A DNA stretch of 64,000 bases. Source: Ga0077530 sp046293075. Lineage in GTDB: Bacteria; Pseudomonadota; Alphaproteobacteria; Rhizobiales; Hyphomicrobiaceae. Positions 36,783-45,524 of this stretch are shown here, one piece after another (the first letter of the stretch is position 1; the number at the start of each line of letters is the position of its first letter). The stretch covers positions 1 through 64,000 of the forward strand of contig JBKBPL010000008.1 of the NCBI GenBank assembly GCA_046293075.1, in the 5' to 3' direction. The position numbers and the translations under genes are program-made. The notes below the pieces were generated by a model that was given only the letters and a program-made list of their open reading frames with translations, did not search any database and was not told the origin of the DNA.

Positions 36783-38000
36783 ATGACAGCGAGCGCCGTT
36801 CCGACAATCCGCACGCGTTCGCTGATCTTCCTGCTGCTCGCGCAGGTCGCGGCCATGACCACGTGGTTCGCGACGACGGCATCGCTCGCCGCGATGCGCC
36901 AGGGCTGGACGCTTACGCCCTTCCTGGAGGGGCTCATGACCAGCAGTGTGCAGGCGGGCTTTGTCGGCGGCACGCTGACGAGCGCGCTCCTCAGCGCCGC
37001 CGACCGCTACGACCCGCGCAATCTTTTCATGACCGCTGCAGCAATCGCCGGCGGCGCGTGTCTGTTTGTCGTTTTCTTCGAGCCAACAGATATCGTCGTC
37101 CCGCTGTTGCGCTTTGCGACCGGCTTCTGCCTCGCCGGCGTCTACCCCGTCGGCATGAAGATCGCGGCAACCTGGGCGAAAGGCGACCTCGGGCTGCTGA
37201 TCGGGCTGCTCGTCGGCGCCGTGACACTCGGCTCGGCGATGCCGCATCTCTTCGTGCCGCTCGGCCTCGACTGGCGCGTGCCGTGCATTGTCGCGGGGAT
37301 CTGCGCCCTGGCAGGCGCGCTCCTCATCCGCCGGGTGGACATCGGGCCGAACCGCGCGTCGCCGCCCCCCTTCCGCCTCGCAAATGCGACAGAAGCCTTC
37401 CGCCGCCGGCCGCTACGCCTCGCCAACCTCGGCTACTTCGGGCACATGTGGGAGCTCTATGCCATGTGGGCCTGGATCGGCTCGTTTCTCGCGGCGAGCC
37501 TCGCGCTGCGCTACGGCGCGGCGCCGCCGATCGGCGCGAGCGTCGCCACCTTCCTCGTCATCGCAAGCGGCGCCATCGGCTGCCTCGTCGGCGGCTGGGC
37601 GGCGGACCGCATTGGACGCACGGCCGTCACGATCACATCGCTCGCGGTGAGCGGCGCCTGCGCACTCGTCATGGGTTTTGCCTTCGGCGGACCGGCGTGG
37701 CTTGTCCTGTCGATCGGTATCATCTGGGGGATCACCGTGGTCTCGGACTCAGCGCAGTTCTCGGCCTCGGTGACGGAGCTCAGCGACCGCACGCTCGTTG
37801 GCACCATGCTCACCGTGCAGACGTGCATCGGCTTCCTGCTCACGCTCATCACGATCCACGTCATGCCCTACGTCGTGACGGGGCTCGGCTGGACGTACGC
37901 GTTCATGATCCTCGCGCTTGGCCCGGCCATCGGCATATGGGCCATGGGGCGATTGCGTGCCGATCCGGCATCGGCAAGCCTCGCCGGCGGGCGCCGCTAG
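36783..38000 (+). CDS. MFS transporter
   Basis: This is a 405-residue, 12-helix permease of a different MFS branch from its neighbour. The first-half loop is A-A-D-R-Y-D-P-R-N, the second-half loop is G-W-A-A-D-R-I-G-R-T. L-A-G-V-Y-P-V-G-M-K-I-A-A-T-W lies in helices 4-5. The start codon is four bases after the preceding stop, so the two MFS genes are translationally coupled. Two different permeases in one operon may import and export related compounds, but no substrate can be inferred. Confidence 0.9.
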   Translation: MTASAVPTIRTRSLIFLLLAQVAAMTTWFATTASLAAMRQGWTLTPFLEGLMTSSVQAGFVGGTLTSALLSAADRYDPRNLFMTAAAIAGGACLFVVFFEPTDIVVPLLRFATGFCLAGVYPVGMKIAATWAKGDLGLLIGLLVGAVTLGSAMPHLFVPLGLDWRVPCIVAGICALAGALLIRRVDIGPNRASPPPFRLANATEAFRRRPLRLANLGYFGHMWELYAMWAWIGSFLAASLALRYGAAPPIGASVATFLVIASGAIGCLVGGWAADRIGRTAVTITSLAVSGACALVMGFAFGGPAWLVLSIGIIWGITVVSDSAQFSASVTELSDRTLVGTMLTVQTCIGFLLTLITIHVMPYVVTGLGWTYAFMILALGPAIGIWAMGRLRADPASASLAGGRR

Positions 38001-38009
38001 CACGGCTGA

Positions 38010-39506
38010 TCACGTGCCGCAGAAGGTCGCCCGCACAACCTGCTCGGGACGTGGCGGCAAGGCGTACTCGGGCACATCCGCTTGATCATCGAACGGCCGC
38101 GCCAGCACACCGAGCAGCTTCTCGAAGCGTGCGAGGTCGCGGTTGTTGACTGCCGCGTCGAGCGCCTCCTCGACGAGATGATTGCGCGGGATGAACGCGG
38201 GGTTCACCACCTTCATCGCCGCGGCACGCGCCGCCGGATCGCCACCCTCGCGCTTGAGCCGCGCCCGCCACTCAGCCACCCAGCCATCGAAAGCCGACGG
38301 GTCATCGAACAGCGCGCGTACGCGCGCATCGGCCGCGGGATCGCCCGCCGCTTCGGACAGGCCGCGGAACGTCAGCGTGAAATCCGCCTTGTTCGCAGCC
38401 ATCACGTCCATGAGCTTCTTCGTGAGCGCGGGGTCCTCGTCCTGCGCCTCGAATAGCCCGAGCTTCTTGCGGTATCCGGCGATAAGGGCTGCCTCGAACT
38501 TCGCCGGATATGCGTTGATCGCCTCCTGCGCGATGCCGACGGCTGCCTCGCGCTCGTCGGCGATCAACGGCAGCAGCGCCTCGGCGAGGCGCGTGAGGTT
38601 CCACTGCCCGATAACCGGCTGGTTGCCGTAGGCATAGCGCCCGTGCTCGTCGATCGAGCTATAGACGGTCGCCGGATGGTAGTGGTCCATGAACGCACAC
38701 GGGCCGTAGTCGATCGTCTCGCCGGAAATGGCCATGTTGTCCGTGTTCATGACGCCGTGTATGAACCCGATCAGCATCCAGCGCGCGATCAGATCTGCCT
38801 GCTTGTCGATGACGCGGTTGAGCAACGCCAGCGCAGGGTTATCGCTGCCGGCCAGGTCGGGGTAGTGCCGCTGAATGACGTAGTCCGTCAGCGCTTTCAG
38901 CCCCTCCACATCGCGGCGCACAGCGAAGAACTGGAAGGTGCCAACGCGGATGTGGCTTGCTGCGACGCGCGTCAGCACGGCCCCCGGCAATGCCTTCTCG
39001 CGCATGACGTCCTCGCCGGTGGTCACGGCAGCCAGCGCCCGCGTCGTCGGGATGCCAAGCGCGTGCATGGCCTCGCCGATGATGTACTCGCGTAGCACCG
39101 GCCCAAGCGCCGCCCGCCCATCGCCGCGGCGCGAGAAGGGAGTCGGTCCCGAGCCCTTGAGCTGAATGTCGTGGCGGCGGCCGTGCCGATCGATCACTTC
39201 GCCGAGCAGGATCGCGCGCCCATCGCCGAGCTGTGGCACGAAGCCGCCAAACTGATGGCCGGCATAGGCCATGGCAATCGGCTCCGAGCCGGACGGCACG
39301 CGGTTGCCGGCCAGGATCTCGACGCCTTCCGGGGAGGCCAAGTACGCTGGGTCGAGCCTCAGCTCCCGCGCCAGACCCTCGTTCAGCTTGACCAGACAGG
39401 GCGCCCGCACCTGCGTCGGCGTAAGGCGCGCGAAAAAGCGCTCCGGCAGCCGGGCATAGCTGTTCTCGAATGGCAGGAAAGGGGCAGGATCCGGCTCAGC
39501 GCTCAT
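38010..39506 (-). CDS. selO: Protein adenylyltransferase SelO (YdiU family)
   Basis: SelO is a 498-residue pseudokinase-fold enzyme that transfers AMP from ATP to protein Ser/Thr/Tyr residues and takes part in the redox-stress response. Family signatures are M-A-Y-A-G-H-Q-F-G-G-F-V-P-Q-L-G-D-G-R-A, L-K-G-S-G-P-T-P-F-S-R-R-G-D-G-R-A, and G-V-M-N-T-D-N-M. I-D-Y-G-P-C-A-F-M-D is the metal-binding segment. The C-terminus ends in C-G-T; in many species the penultimate-region residue is cysteine or selenocysteine, and Cys is used here. The ATG at 39506 is divergent from uvrC with 120 bases between. Confidence 0.95.
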   Translation of the reverse strand: MSAEPDPAPFLPFENSYARLPERFFARLTPTQVRAPCLVKLNEGLARELRLDPAYLASPEGVEILAGNRVPSGSEPIAMAYAGHQFGGFVPQLGDGRAILLGEVIDRHGRRHDIQLKGSGPTPFSRRGDGRAALGPVLREYIIGEAMHALGIPTTRALAAVTTGEDVMREKALPGAVLTRVAASHIRVGTFQFFAVRRDVEGLKALTDYVIQRHYPDLAGSDNPALALLNRVIDKQADLIARWMLIGFIHGVMNTDNMAISGETIDYGPCAFMDHYHPATVYSSIDEHGRYAYGNQPVIGQWNLTRLAEALLPLIADEREAAVGIAQEAINAYPAKFEAALIAGYRKKLGLFEAQDEDPALTKKLMDVMAANKADFTLTFRGLSEAAGDPAADARVRALFDDPSAFDGWVAEWRARLKREGGDPAARAAAMKVVNPAFIPRNHLVEEALDAAVNNRDLARFEKLLGVLARPFDDQADVPEYALPPRPEQVVRATFCGT

Positions 39507-39521
39507 GTTCCATTCTGGTCC
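39507..39521. promoter_or_regulatory. Near-match to an alphaproteobacterial LexA box
   Basis: GTTC-N7-GTCC lies in the selO/uvrC divergent region, 106 bases upstream of the uvrC start. The alphaproteobacterial SOS box is GTTC-N7-GTTC, so seven of eight defined bases match. It directly abuts the selO start codon. Chance matches of this quality are not rare. Confidence 0.2.
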
Positions 39522-39626
39522 GGGTTGTCGCGGCGGCAGCCATTTCGCGGCTTTGGTCTTATATACCCTATATCGGGTCCGTGGCGCGACTTGACCAGGG
39601 CGCACGAGGGGCCCAATTGTCCCGCC

Positions 39627-41633
39627 ATGACTGCGCCGACCGACATCCAGCACGATAGCCAGCTCGGGAGCCCGCCCGCGGACGCGAGGCCTGCGCCGCG
39701 GGGCCCTGACGTGATCAATGCCTATCTCAAGACGCTACCCGCGGCACCGGGCGTCTACCGGATGATCGATGCCCAGGGCGATGTGATCTACGTCGGCAAG
39801 GCCCGCAGCCTCAAGGCACGTGTCGCGAACTATACCCGGCTCGGCGGACACACGAACCGCATCGCCCGCATGATCGCGGCCACGGCGAGCATGGAGTTCG
39901 TCACGACGCGCACGGAAAGCGAGGCGCTGCTGCTCGAGGCGAACCTCATCAAGCGCTTTCGCCCGCGCTTCAATGTCCTCCTGCGCGACGACAAATCCTT
40001 TCCGTACATCCTCATCGCGCGCGATCACGCCGCACCACAGATTCTCAAGCATCGCGGCGCGCGAAAGCGCAAGGGCGACTATTTTGGCCCCTTTGCCTCG
40101 GCCGGTGCCGTCAATCGCGCCATCAACACGCTACAGCGCGCCTTCCTGCTGCGCTCGTGCTCGGACTCCGTCTACGAGAGCCGCACGCGACCGTGCCTGC
40201 TCTACCAGATCAAGCGCTGCTCTGCGCCATGCACGGGCGAGATCAGCCTCGAGGAGTACGCCAAGCTCGTGGACGACGCCTGCCGCTTCCTGCGCGGCGG
40301 CAGCCAGGATGTGCGCGAGCAGCTCAAGGCACGCATGATGGCCGCCTCCGACGCCCTCGAGTTCGAGCAGGCCGCCGCGATCCGCAACCGCCTCTCGGCG
40401 CTGAGCCATGTCACGGCCGACCAGACGATCAACCCGGAAGGCATCGAGGAAGCCGATGTCTTCGGCGCCTTTCAGGAAGGCGGGCAGACCTGCGTGCAGG
40501 TCTTCTTCTTCCGCTCCGGTCAGAACTGGGGCAATCGTGCCTACTTCCCGCGCGCCGACCGTTCGCTCGACGCCGGCGAGGTGCTCGATTCCTTCATTGC
40601 GCAGTTCTACGACGACAAGCCCGTGCCGCGCCTCATCCTGCTTTCACACGACGTGCCGAGCCGCGAGTTGCTGGCCGAGGCCCTGTCGCTCAAGGCCGAG
40701 CGCAGGGTCGAGATCCGTGTGCCCCAGCGCGGCACCAAGAGCGGCGTCGTCGAGCACGCGCTCGCCAATGCCAAGGAAGCCCTCGGCCGCCGCCTCGCGG
40801 AGGGAGCCTCGCAGCGCCGCCTGCTTGAAGCGCTCGCCGACCGTTTCGGCCTCGCGCAGGTGCCGCGGCGCATCGAGGTGTTCGACAACAGCCATGTGTC
40901 CGGCACGAATGCCGTCGGCGCCATGATCGTCGCGGGCGTCGACGGCATGGTCAAAGGCCAGTACCGCAAGTTCAACATCAAGTCTGCGGACCTCACGCCC
41001 GGCGACGACTACGCCATGATGCGCGAGGTGCTCACGCGGCGCTTCAAGCGCATTGCCCCCGCCGCGCAATCCGCCGAAGCCGAGAATGCCATCAAGCTTC
41101 TCGCGGTCCCCGAAACGGCAGCGGATGTGGTGCTGCAGAACCATCTCGGCGAGGCGGATGAGAGCGCATTCCCTGACAAGCCCGACCTCGTGCTGGTCGA
41201 CGGCGGCCTGGGCCAGCTCAATGTCGCGCGCGAGGTGCTCGATGGTCTTGGCATCGACGACGTGGCTCTGATCGGCGTTGCCAAGGGGCCTGACCGGGAC
41301 GCCGGCCGCGAGCATTTCCACATTCCGGGCCGCGAGCGCCCGATCATGCTCGAGCCGCGCGATCCTGTGCTCTACTTCGTCCAGCGGCTTCGCGATGAGG
41401 CCCACCGCTTTGCCATTGGCGCCCACCGCGCGCGCCGCACGAAGGCTATCGGCGCCAATCCGCTCGACGAGATCGAGGGCATTGGCCCGACGCGCAAGCG
41501 CGCACTCCTCCATCACTTCGGCTCGGCCAAGGCCGTGAGCCGAGCCAGCGTCGCCGATCTCACCGCTGTCAGCGGCATCTCCCAGGAGACGGCCCAGCGC
41601 ATCTATGACCATTTCCACGATCGGGACCGGTAG
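39627..41633 (+). CDS. uvrC: Excinuclease ABC subunit C
   Basis: UvrC (668 residues) makes both incisions in nucleotide excision repair after UvrAB damage recognition. The N-terminal GIY-YIG domain is visible as P-G-V-Y-R-M ... V-I-Y-V-G-K-A-R (41-60). A C-x6-C-L-Y-x-I-x-x-C-x-x-P-C cysteine segment follows, then the UVR motif with L-E-F-E-Q-A-A-A-I-R. The RNase H-like domain includes D-N-S-H-V-S-G-T-N-A-V-G-A and L-V-D-G-G-L-G-Q. The C-terminal HhH pair includes I-E-G-I-G-P-T-R-K-R. The start at 39627 is supported by length; the open frame upstream is antisense to selO. Confidence 0.96.
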   Translation: MTAPTDIQHDSQLGSPPADARPAPRGPDVINAYLKTLPAAPGVYRMIDAQGDVIYVGKARSLKARVANYTRLGGHTNRIARMIAATASMEFVTTRTESEALLLEANLIKRFRPRFNVLLRDDKSFPYILIARDHAAPQILKHRGARKRKGDYFGPFASAGAVNRAINTLQRAFLLRSCSDSVYESRTRPCLLYQIKRCSAPCTGEISLEEYAKLVDDACRFLRGGSQDVREQLKARMMAASDALEFEQAAAIRNRLSALSHVTADQTINPEGIEEADVFGAFQEGGQTCVQVFFFRSGQNWGNRAYFPRADRSLDAGEVLDSFIAQFYDDKPVPRLILLSHDVPSRELLAEALSLKAERRVEIRVPQRGTKSGVVEHALANAKEALGRRLAEGASQRRLLEALADRFGLAQVPRRIEVFDNSHVSGTNAVGAMIVAGVDGMVKGQYRKFNIKSADLTPGDDYAMMREVLTRRFKRIAPAAQSAEAENAIKLLAVPETAADVVLQNHLGEADESAFPDKPDLVLVDGGLGQLNVAREVLDGLGIDDVALIGVAKGPDRDAGREHFHIPGRERPIMLEPRDPVLYFVQRLRDEAHRFAIGAHRARRTKAIGANPLDEIEGIGPTRKRALLHHFGSAKAVSRASVADLTAVSGISQETAQRIYDHFHDRDR

Positions 41634-41640
41634 GCGCACC

Positions 41641-42492
41641 ATGATCCGTCCATGCGCCCTCGCCGCGCTGGCGCTCGTCGCCACCAGTTTGCCGGCTGAT
41701 GCAGCGCCGCCGCAGCGGATCGTCTCGCTGAACCTTTGCACGGACCAGATTCTCATTGACCTCGTGCCGGCATCGCGAATCCGCGCCCTCAGCCACGTTG
41801 CGACCGACGCGTCTGTGTCGTCCATTGCCGAGCGCGCCCGGAGCCTCACACGCGTGCGCGGCGAAGCCGAGGAAGTCCTGGCGCTCGATCCTGATCTTGT
41901 GGTCACGACAGAGCTCTCGACGCCAACGACGGCTTCAATGCTCGAACGGCTCGGGCGCCGCGTGCTCAAAGTGCCCTTGGCAAGCGATATCGCCGGGGTC
42001 CGCGAGGTCGTGCGGCGCATGGCCGGAGCGGTCGGAGAGGCAGCTGCCGGCGAGGCGGTGATCGCGAAATTTGACCAGCGGCTCGCAGCACTCGCGACGT
42101 CGGCGCCGACAGGCCCGGCCCCCACGGCCGTCATCTATCAGGTCAACAGCATAGCATCCGCCGTCGGCACGCTGGAGGATGAGGCGCTGCGCCGCGCCGG
42201 CTTGCGCAATCTAGCTACCGAGCTGCACCTCGACCCCGGTGGCCGCGTGGCCCTCGAAGCGATCATCGCGAACCCGCCGGACCTGCTCGTGCTCTCGGGA
42301 CCGATCGACGCGTACCGCACCGTCGTCGCGGATTCGCTTACCCATCCAGCGCTCAAGGCCGTGATGCGCGAGCGCGCGACGCTCGTTGTCCCATGGCGCC
42401 ACTGGCTCTGCGCCACGCCCTATATCGCCGACGCCATCGAGGCCCTTGCCGAAGCCCGCCGCCGCCTCACGCCGCGGAGACCGCCCGCATGA
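41641..42492 (+). CDS. ABC transporter periplasmic binding protein (cobalamin/iron-chelate type)
   Basis: This 283-residue protein has a signal peptide (residues 1-21) and a class III (BtuF/FhuD-like) binding fold. The N-terminal R-I-V-S-L-N-L-C-T-D-Q segment, the R-V-R-G-E-A-E-E-V-L-A-L-D-P-D-L-V-V strand and the long inter-lobe helix V-R-R-M-A-G-A-V-G-E-A are typical. It delivers its ligand to the FecCD permease encoded next. Vitamin B12, haem or ferric siderophore are all possible, and no riboswitch or Fur box was seen to decide. It starts seven bases after uvrC and overlaps the permease gene by four bases. Confidence 0.88.
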   Translation: MIRPCALAALALVATSLPADAAPPQRIVSLNLCTDQILIDLVPASRIRALSHVATDASVSSIAERARSLTRVRGEAEEVLALDPDLVVTTELSTPTTASMLERLGRRVLKVPLASDIAGVREVVRRMAGAVGEAAAGEAVIAKFDQRLAALATSAPTGPAPTAVIYQVNSIASAVGTLEDEALRRAGLRNLATELHLDPGGRVALEAIIANPPDLLVLSGPIDAYRTVVADSLTHPALKAVMRERATLVVPWRHWLCATPYIADAIEALAEARRRLTPRRPPA

Positions 42493-43463
42493 GGCCCGCT
42501 GCGCAGCCGTACGTCATCCCCGGTCTCACTGCACTCGCGCTGGCGCTCACACTGGCCTCGCTCGCCATCGGACCGACCGGCATCGGCCTTGGCGGCGGCG
42601 CGCACGCATGGCTCATCCTGAGCGAGATCCGTCTGCCGCGCACAGTGCTCGGCCTGCTCGTCGGCGCGGCGCTCGGCCTTTCCGGCGCTGCGCTGCAGGG
42701 CTACCTGCGCAATCCGCTCGCCGAGCCGGGTATCATCGGAATTTCCGGCGGCGCCGCGCTCGGCGCCGCGCTGGCCATACATACCGGGCTCGCGGCGAGC
42801 CTCATGATCGGCCTGCCGCTCGGCGGGCTTCTCGGCGCGGCCGTCGCGATGGCCGTCGTGCTCTGGCTCGCGGGCGAGAGTGGGGGCCCGATCACACTGA
42901 TCCTGGCTGGCGTCGCGGTCGCGAGTCTGACGACCGCGCTGATCGCCCTCGTGCTTACGCTATCGCAGAACCCTTTTGCCGCCGTGGAGATCGTCTATTG
43001 GCTGATGGGGTCGCTTAGCGACCGCAGCATGACGCACGTCTGGCTCGCCGCACCGCCGATCCTTATGGGCCTTGCTGTGCTGGCGCATCTCGGCCGCGAC
43101 CTCGACGCCCTGACGCTCGGCGAGGACGTGGCCGCCAACCTCGGCACGTCTCTGCCGCGCCTGCGCCTGCTGGTCGTCACCGGTACGGCGCTCGCGGTCG
43201 GGGCGGCGACGGCGGTCTCCGGAACGATCGGCTTTGTCGGGCTCATCGTGCCGCACATCCTGCGGCCCCTCGTCGGCCATGTGCCCTCGCGCCTGCTGCC
43301 GGCGAGCGCACTTGGCGGCGCGGCGCTCGTGCTCGCCGCTGACCTGGCGCTGCGCGTGGCCTCGCCGGGCGGCGGCATCCGCCTCGGCGTCGTTACCGCG
43401 CTCATCGGCACGCCCTTCTTTGTCTGGCTTGTCATAGCGACGCGCCGGGAGCTGACGCCATGA
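42489..43463 (+). CDS. FecCD-family ABC transporter permease
   Basis: This is a 324-residue permease with about 10 helices. L-P-R-T-V-L-G-L-L-V-G-A-A-L-G-L-S-G-A-A-L-Q-G and N-P-L-A-E-P-G-I-I-G-I-S-G-G-A-A-L-G-A are the classic FecCD N-terminal motifs. G-T-I-G-F-V-G-L-I-V-P-H-I-L-R is the C-terminal motif. It forms the membrane channel with the ATPase encoded downstream. Both junctions are ATGA overlaps, so the three genes are one translationally coupled operon. Confidence 0.95.
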   Translation: MRPAAQPYVIPGLTALALALTLASLAIGPTGIGLGGGAHAWLILSEIRLPRTVLGLLVGAALGLSGAALQGYLRNPLAEPGIIGISGGAALGAALAIHTGLAASLMIGLPLGGLLGAAVAMAVVLWLAGESGGPITLILAGVAVASLTTALIALVLTLSQNPFAAVEIVYWLMGSLSDRSMTHVWLAAPPILMGLAVLAHLGRDLDALTLGEDVAANLGTSLPRLRLLVVTGTALAVGAATAVSGTIGFVGLIVPHILRPLVGHVPSRLLPASALGGAALVLAADLALRVASPGGGIRLGVVTALIGTPFFVWLVIATRRELTP

Positions 43464-44212
43464 TGGTGCTTCTGCGGGACGTCCGCCTCGCACTCGGCAA
43501 TCGGATCGTGCTGGATGCCGTCGACCTCTCGATTCCGTCCGGGCGTGTCACGGCGGTCGTCGGCCCGAACGGCGCCGGCAAATCGACGCTGCTGCGCGCC
43601 TGCGCGGGTCTGCTGCCGGCGCAGCGCGGCGCGATCACGCTCGGCGGGCGCCCGATAGCCCAGCTTGGGCGGCAGCAGCTCGCCCGCGTGATTGCCTATC
43701 TTCCGCAGGAGCGCGCCGTGCACTGGCCGCTCGCAGCGAAGGCCGTCGTGGCCCTCGGCCGCCTCCCGCATGATGATACCGATCCAGAGGCGATCTCCCG
43801 CGCGCTCGCGGCCATGGACATTGCCCATCTTGCCGATCGTCCGATCGCGCAGCTCTCGGGTGGCGAGCGCGCACGCGTGCTGGTAGCCCGCGCTCTGGCG
43901 CAGGAGGCGCCACTGCTCATTGCCGACGAGCCCACGGCCGGCCTCGATCCTGCCCATGCGCTTGCCATGTTCGCGCTCTTCCGGAGCCTCGCGGCGGCAG
44001 GACGCACCATTGTGGTGGCCCTGCACGACCTGAGCCTCGCCGCCCGCTTTGCCGACCACATCATTCTCGTGTCAAATGGGCGCGCCGCAGCCTCTGGCTC
44101 GCCTGCGGAGGTGCTCACCCCCGGCACGCTGGAGCCGGCATTCGGCGTCACCATGCTATGCACAAGCGTCGGCGGCCTGCCGATTGTCGCTCCGGTCTCC
44201 ACTCTGCCATGA
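43460..44212 (+). CDS. ABC transporter ATP-binding protein (FecE/BtuD type)
   Basis: This 250-residue ATPase energises the FecCD permease. Walker A is G-P-N-G-A-G-K-S-T, the Q-loop lies in Y-L-P-Q-E-R, the signature is L-S-G-G-E-R-A-R-V, Walker B is L-L-I-A-D-E-P-T-A-G-L-D, and the H-loop is V-A-L-H-D-L. All elements are intact. It overlaps the permease gene by four bases. The patatin gene begins 31 bases after its stop. Confidence 0.95.
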   Translation: MMVLLRDVRLALGNRIVLDAVDLSIPSGRVTAVVGPNGAGKSTLLRACAGLLPAQRGAITLGGRPIAQLGRQQLARVIAYLPQERAVHWPLAAKAVVALGRLPHDDTDPEAISRALAAMDIAHLADRPIAQLSGGERARVLVARALAQEAPLLIADEPTAGLDPAHALAMFALFRSLAAAGRTIVVALHDLSLAARFADHIILVSNGRAAASGSPAEVLTPGTLEPAFGVTMLCTSVGGLPIVAPVSTLP

Positions 44213-44243
44213 TGCGGTGCAACAAGGCGGCGCGGAGGGGTAC

Positions 44244-45374
44244 GTGCTCGGTATTGGCGGCAAGCGGCAACGCACAATCAATCTCGCCCTGCAAGGTGGC
44301 GGCGTGCATGGCGCCTTCACGTGGGGTGTGCTCGATCGCCTGCTCGAGGACGACAAGGCGCTCCATTTCTCATGGATCAGCGCGACCAGTGCCGGCGCAG
44401 TGAACGCGGCTGCGCTCGCGAGCGGCCTCGCCAATGGCGGGCGTGAGGAGGCGCGGCGGAGCCTGCGCAGGGTCTGGGAGGCTGTGCAGGAAGCGGGTGT
44501 GCCCGACCTCGTCCGGCTCAATCCATTCCTGCGCGGTCTTGGTCGACCGTCATCGCTGGCGCCGGTTGCGGCGCTGTTTTCACCCTACGAGTTCAATCCA
44601 CTCGGCTTCGATCCTCTGCGCCGCATCCTCTCCGAGCACATCGACTTTCAAGGCATCCGCGCCTACCCCGACCTCGAGCTGCTTGTTGCCGCGACCGATG
44701 TCGCGACCGGCGCCAAGCGGCTCTTCCGCCGGCCCGAGCTGAGCGTCGAGGCCGTCCTCGCTTCCGCCTGCCTGCCGACGATCCACCACGCCGTCGAGAT
44801 CGAAGGCCGCGCCTACTGGGACGGCGGTTTCTCGGCGAACCCGGATCTCGTAACGCTCGCCGACGAAAGCCCGACCGGCGATACGCTGCTCGTCCTCCTC
44901 AATGCGTTCGATCAGCCTGGCGTGCCCCGGTCCGCGCGCGAGATCGCCGGAACGGTGAGCCGCATCACCTTCAACCAGCCCCTGCGCCGCGACATCGAAC
45001 AGATCGAGGCGGCGCGCGCAACCTCCGAGCTTGGCTGGTGGGGGCGTGCGCGCACGCCCGCGCAGCGCCTCGCCAAACACCGCTTCCATCTCGTCGAAGC
45101 CGGCCACCATACGGCCTTCCTGCCCGCCGACAGCAAGATCCAGCCCGACCGGACCATCATCTCCCGCCTTTTCCTCGCTGGCCATTCAGAAGCGGGCAAG
45201 TGGCTCGAGCGGCACGGTGCGGATATCGGGCGGCGCAGCACCGTCGACCTCGGCGCGCTCCTCGGCAGGGTTTCGAGCCCGATCGCGCGAACGCGGGAAG
45301 CGGACGCCCCCACTCTCGACGAGATTCCCGCTGGCGCCGATCGGCCGCGCTCGGCACCGGCCTCCAGGGCCTGA
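44244..45374 (+). CDS. Patatin-like phospholipase
   Basis: This 376-residue protein belongs to the bacterial patatin/RssA-like lipid acyl hydrolases. The oxyanion hole is L-A-L-Q-G-G-G-V-H-G-A-F. The nucleophile Ser49 lies in A-T-S-A-G, where the usual first glycine of G-x-S-x-G is alanine. The second catalytic residue is Asp193 in Y-W-D-G-G. I chose the GTG at 44244 because GGAGGGG precedes it; GTG at 44217 is an alternative, and no in-frame ATG fits. It cleaves acyl chains from phospholipids or related esters; localisation looks cytoplasmic. It follows the ABC operon closely and may be read through from it. Confidence 0.85.
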   Translation: MLGIGGKRQRTINLALQGGGVHGAFTWGVLDRLLEDDKALHFSWISATSAGAVNAAALASGLANGGREEARRSLRRVWEAVQEAGVPDLVRLNPFLRGLGRPSSLAPVAALFSPYEFNPLGFDPLRRILSEHIDFQGIRAYPDLELLVAATDVATGAKRLFRRPELSVEAVLASACLPTIHHAVEIEGRAYWDGGFSANPDLVTLADESPTGDTLLVLLNAFDQPGVPRSAREIAGTVSRITFNQPLRRDIEQIEAARATSELGWWGRARTPAQRLAKHRFHLVEAGHHTAFLPADSKIQPDRTIISRLFLAGHSEAGKWLERHGADIGRRSTVDLGALLGRVSSPIARTREADAPTLDEIPAGADRPRSAPASRA

Positions 45375-45524
45375 CGCCGACCAGTCCTCCACCGATTGAA
45401 GCATTCCAAGTCCGTCGCGGGGCGCTATAAATGAGCGCAAGCTGACGGCGGCAGTTCAATGGCGCCGGCCATAAACCTGCCCGCACGCCATGGCGCCGGG
45501 CCTCACTGGAGGGAACGAGATCCA

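Noticed and set aside
39171..39626. Upstream extension of uvrC
   Set aside because: It is antisense to selO; UvrC similarity begins after the ATG at 39627.
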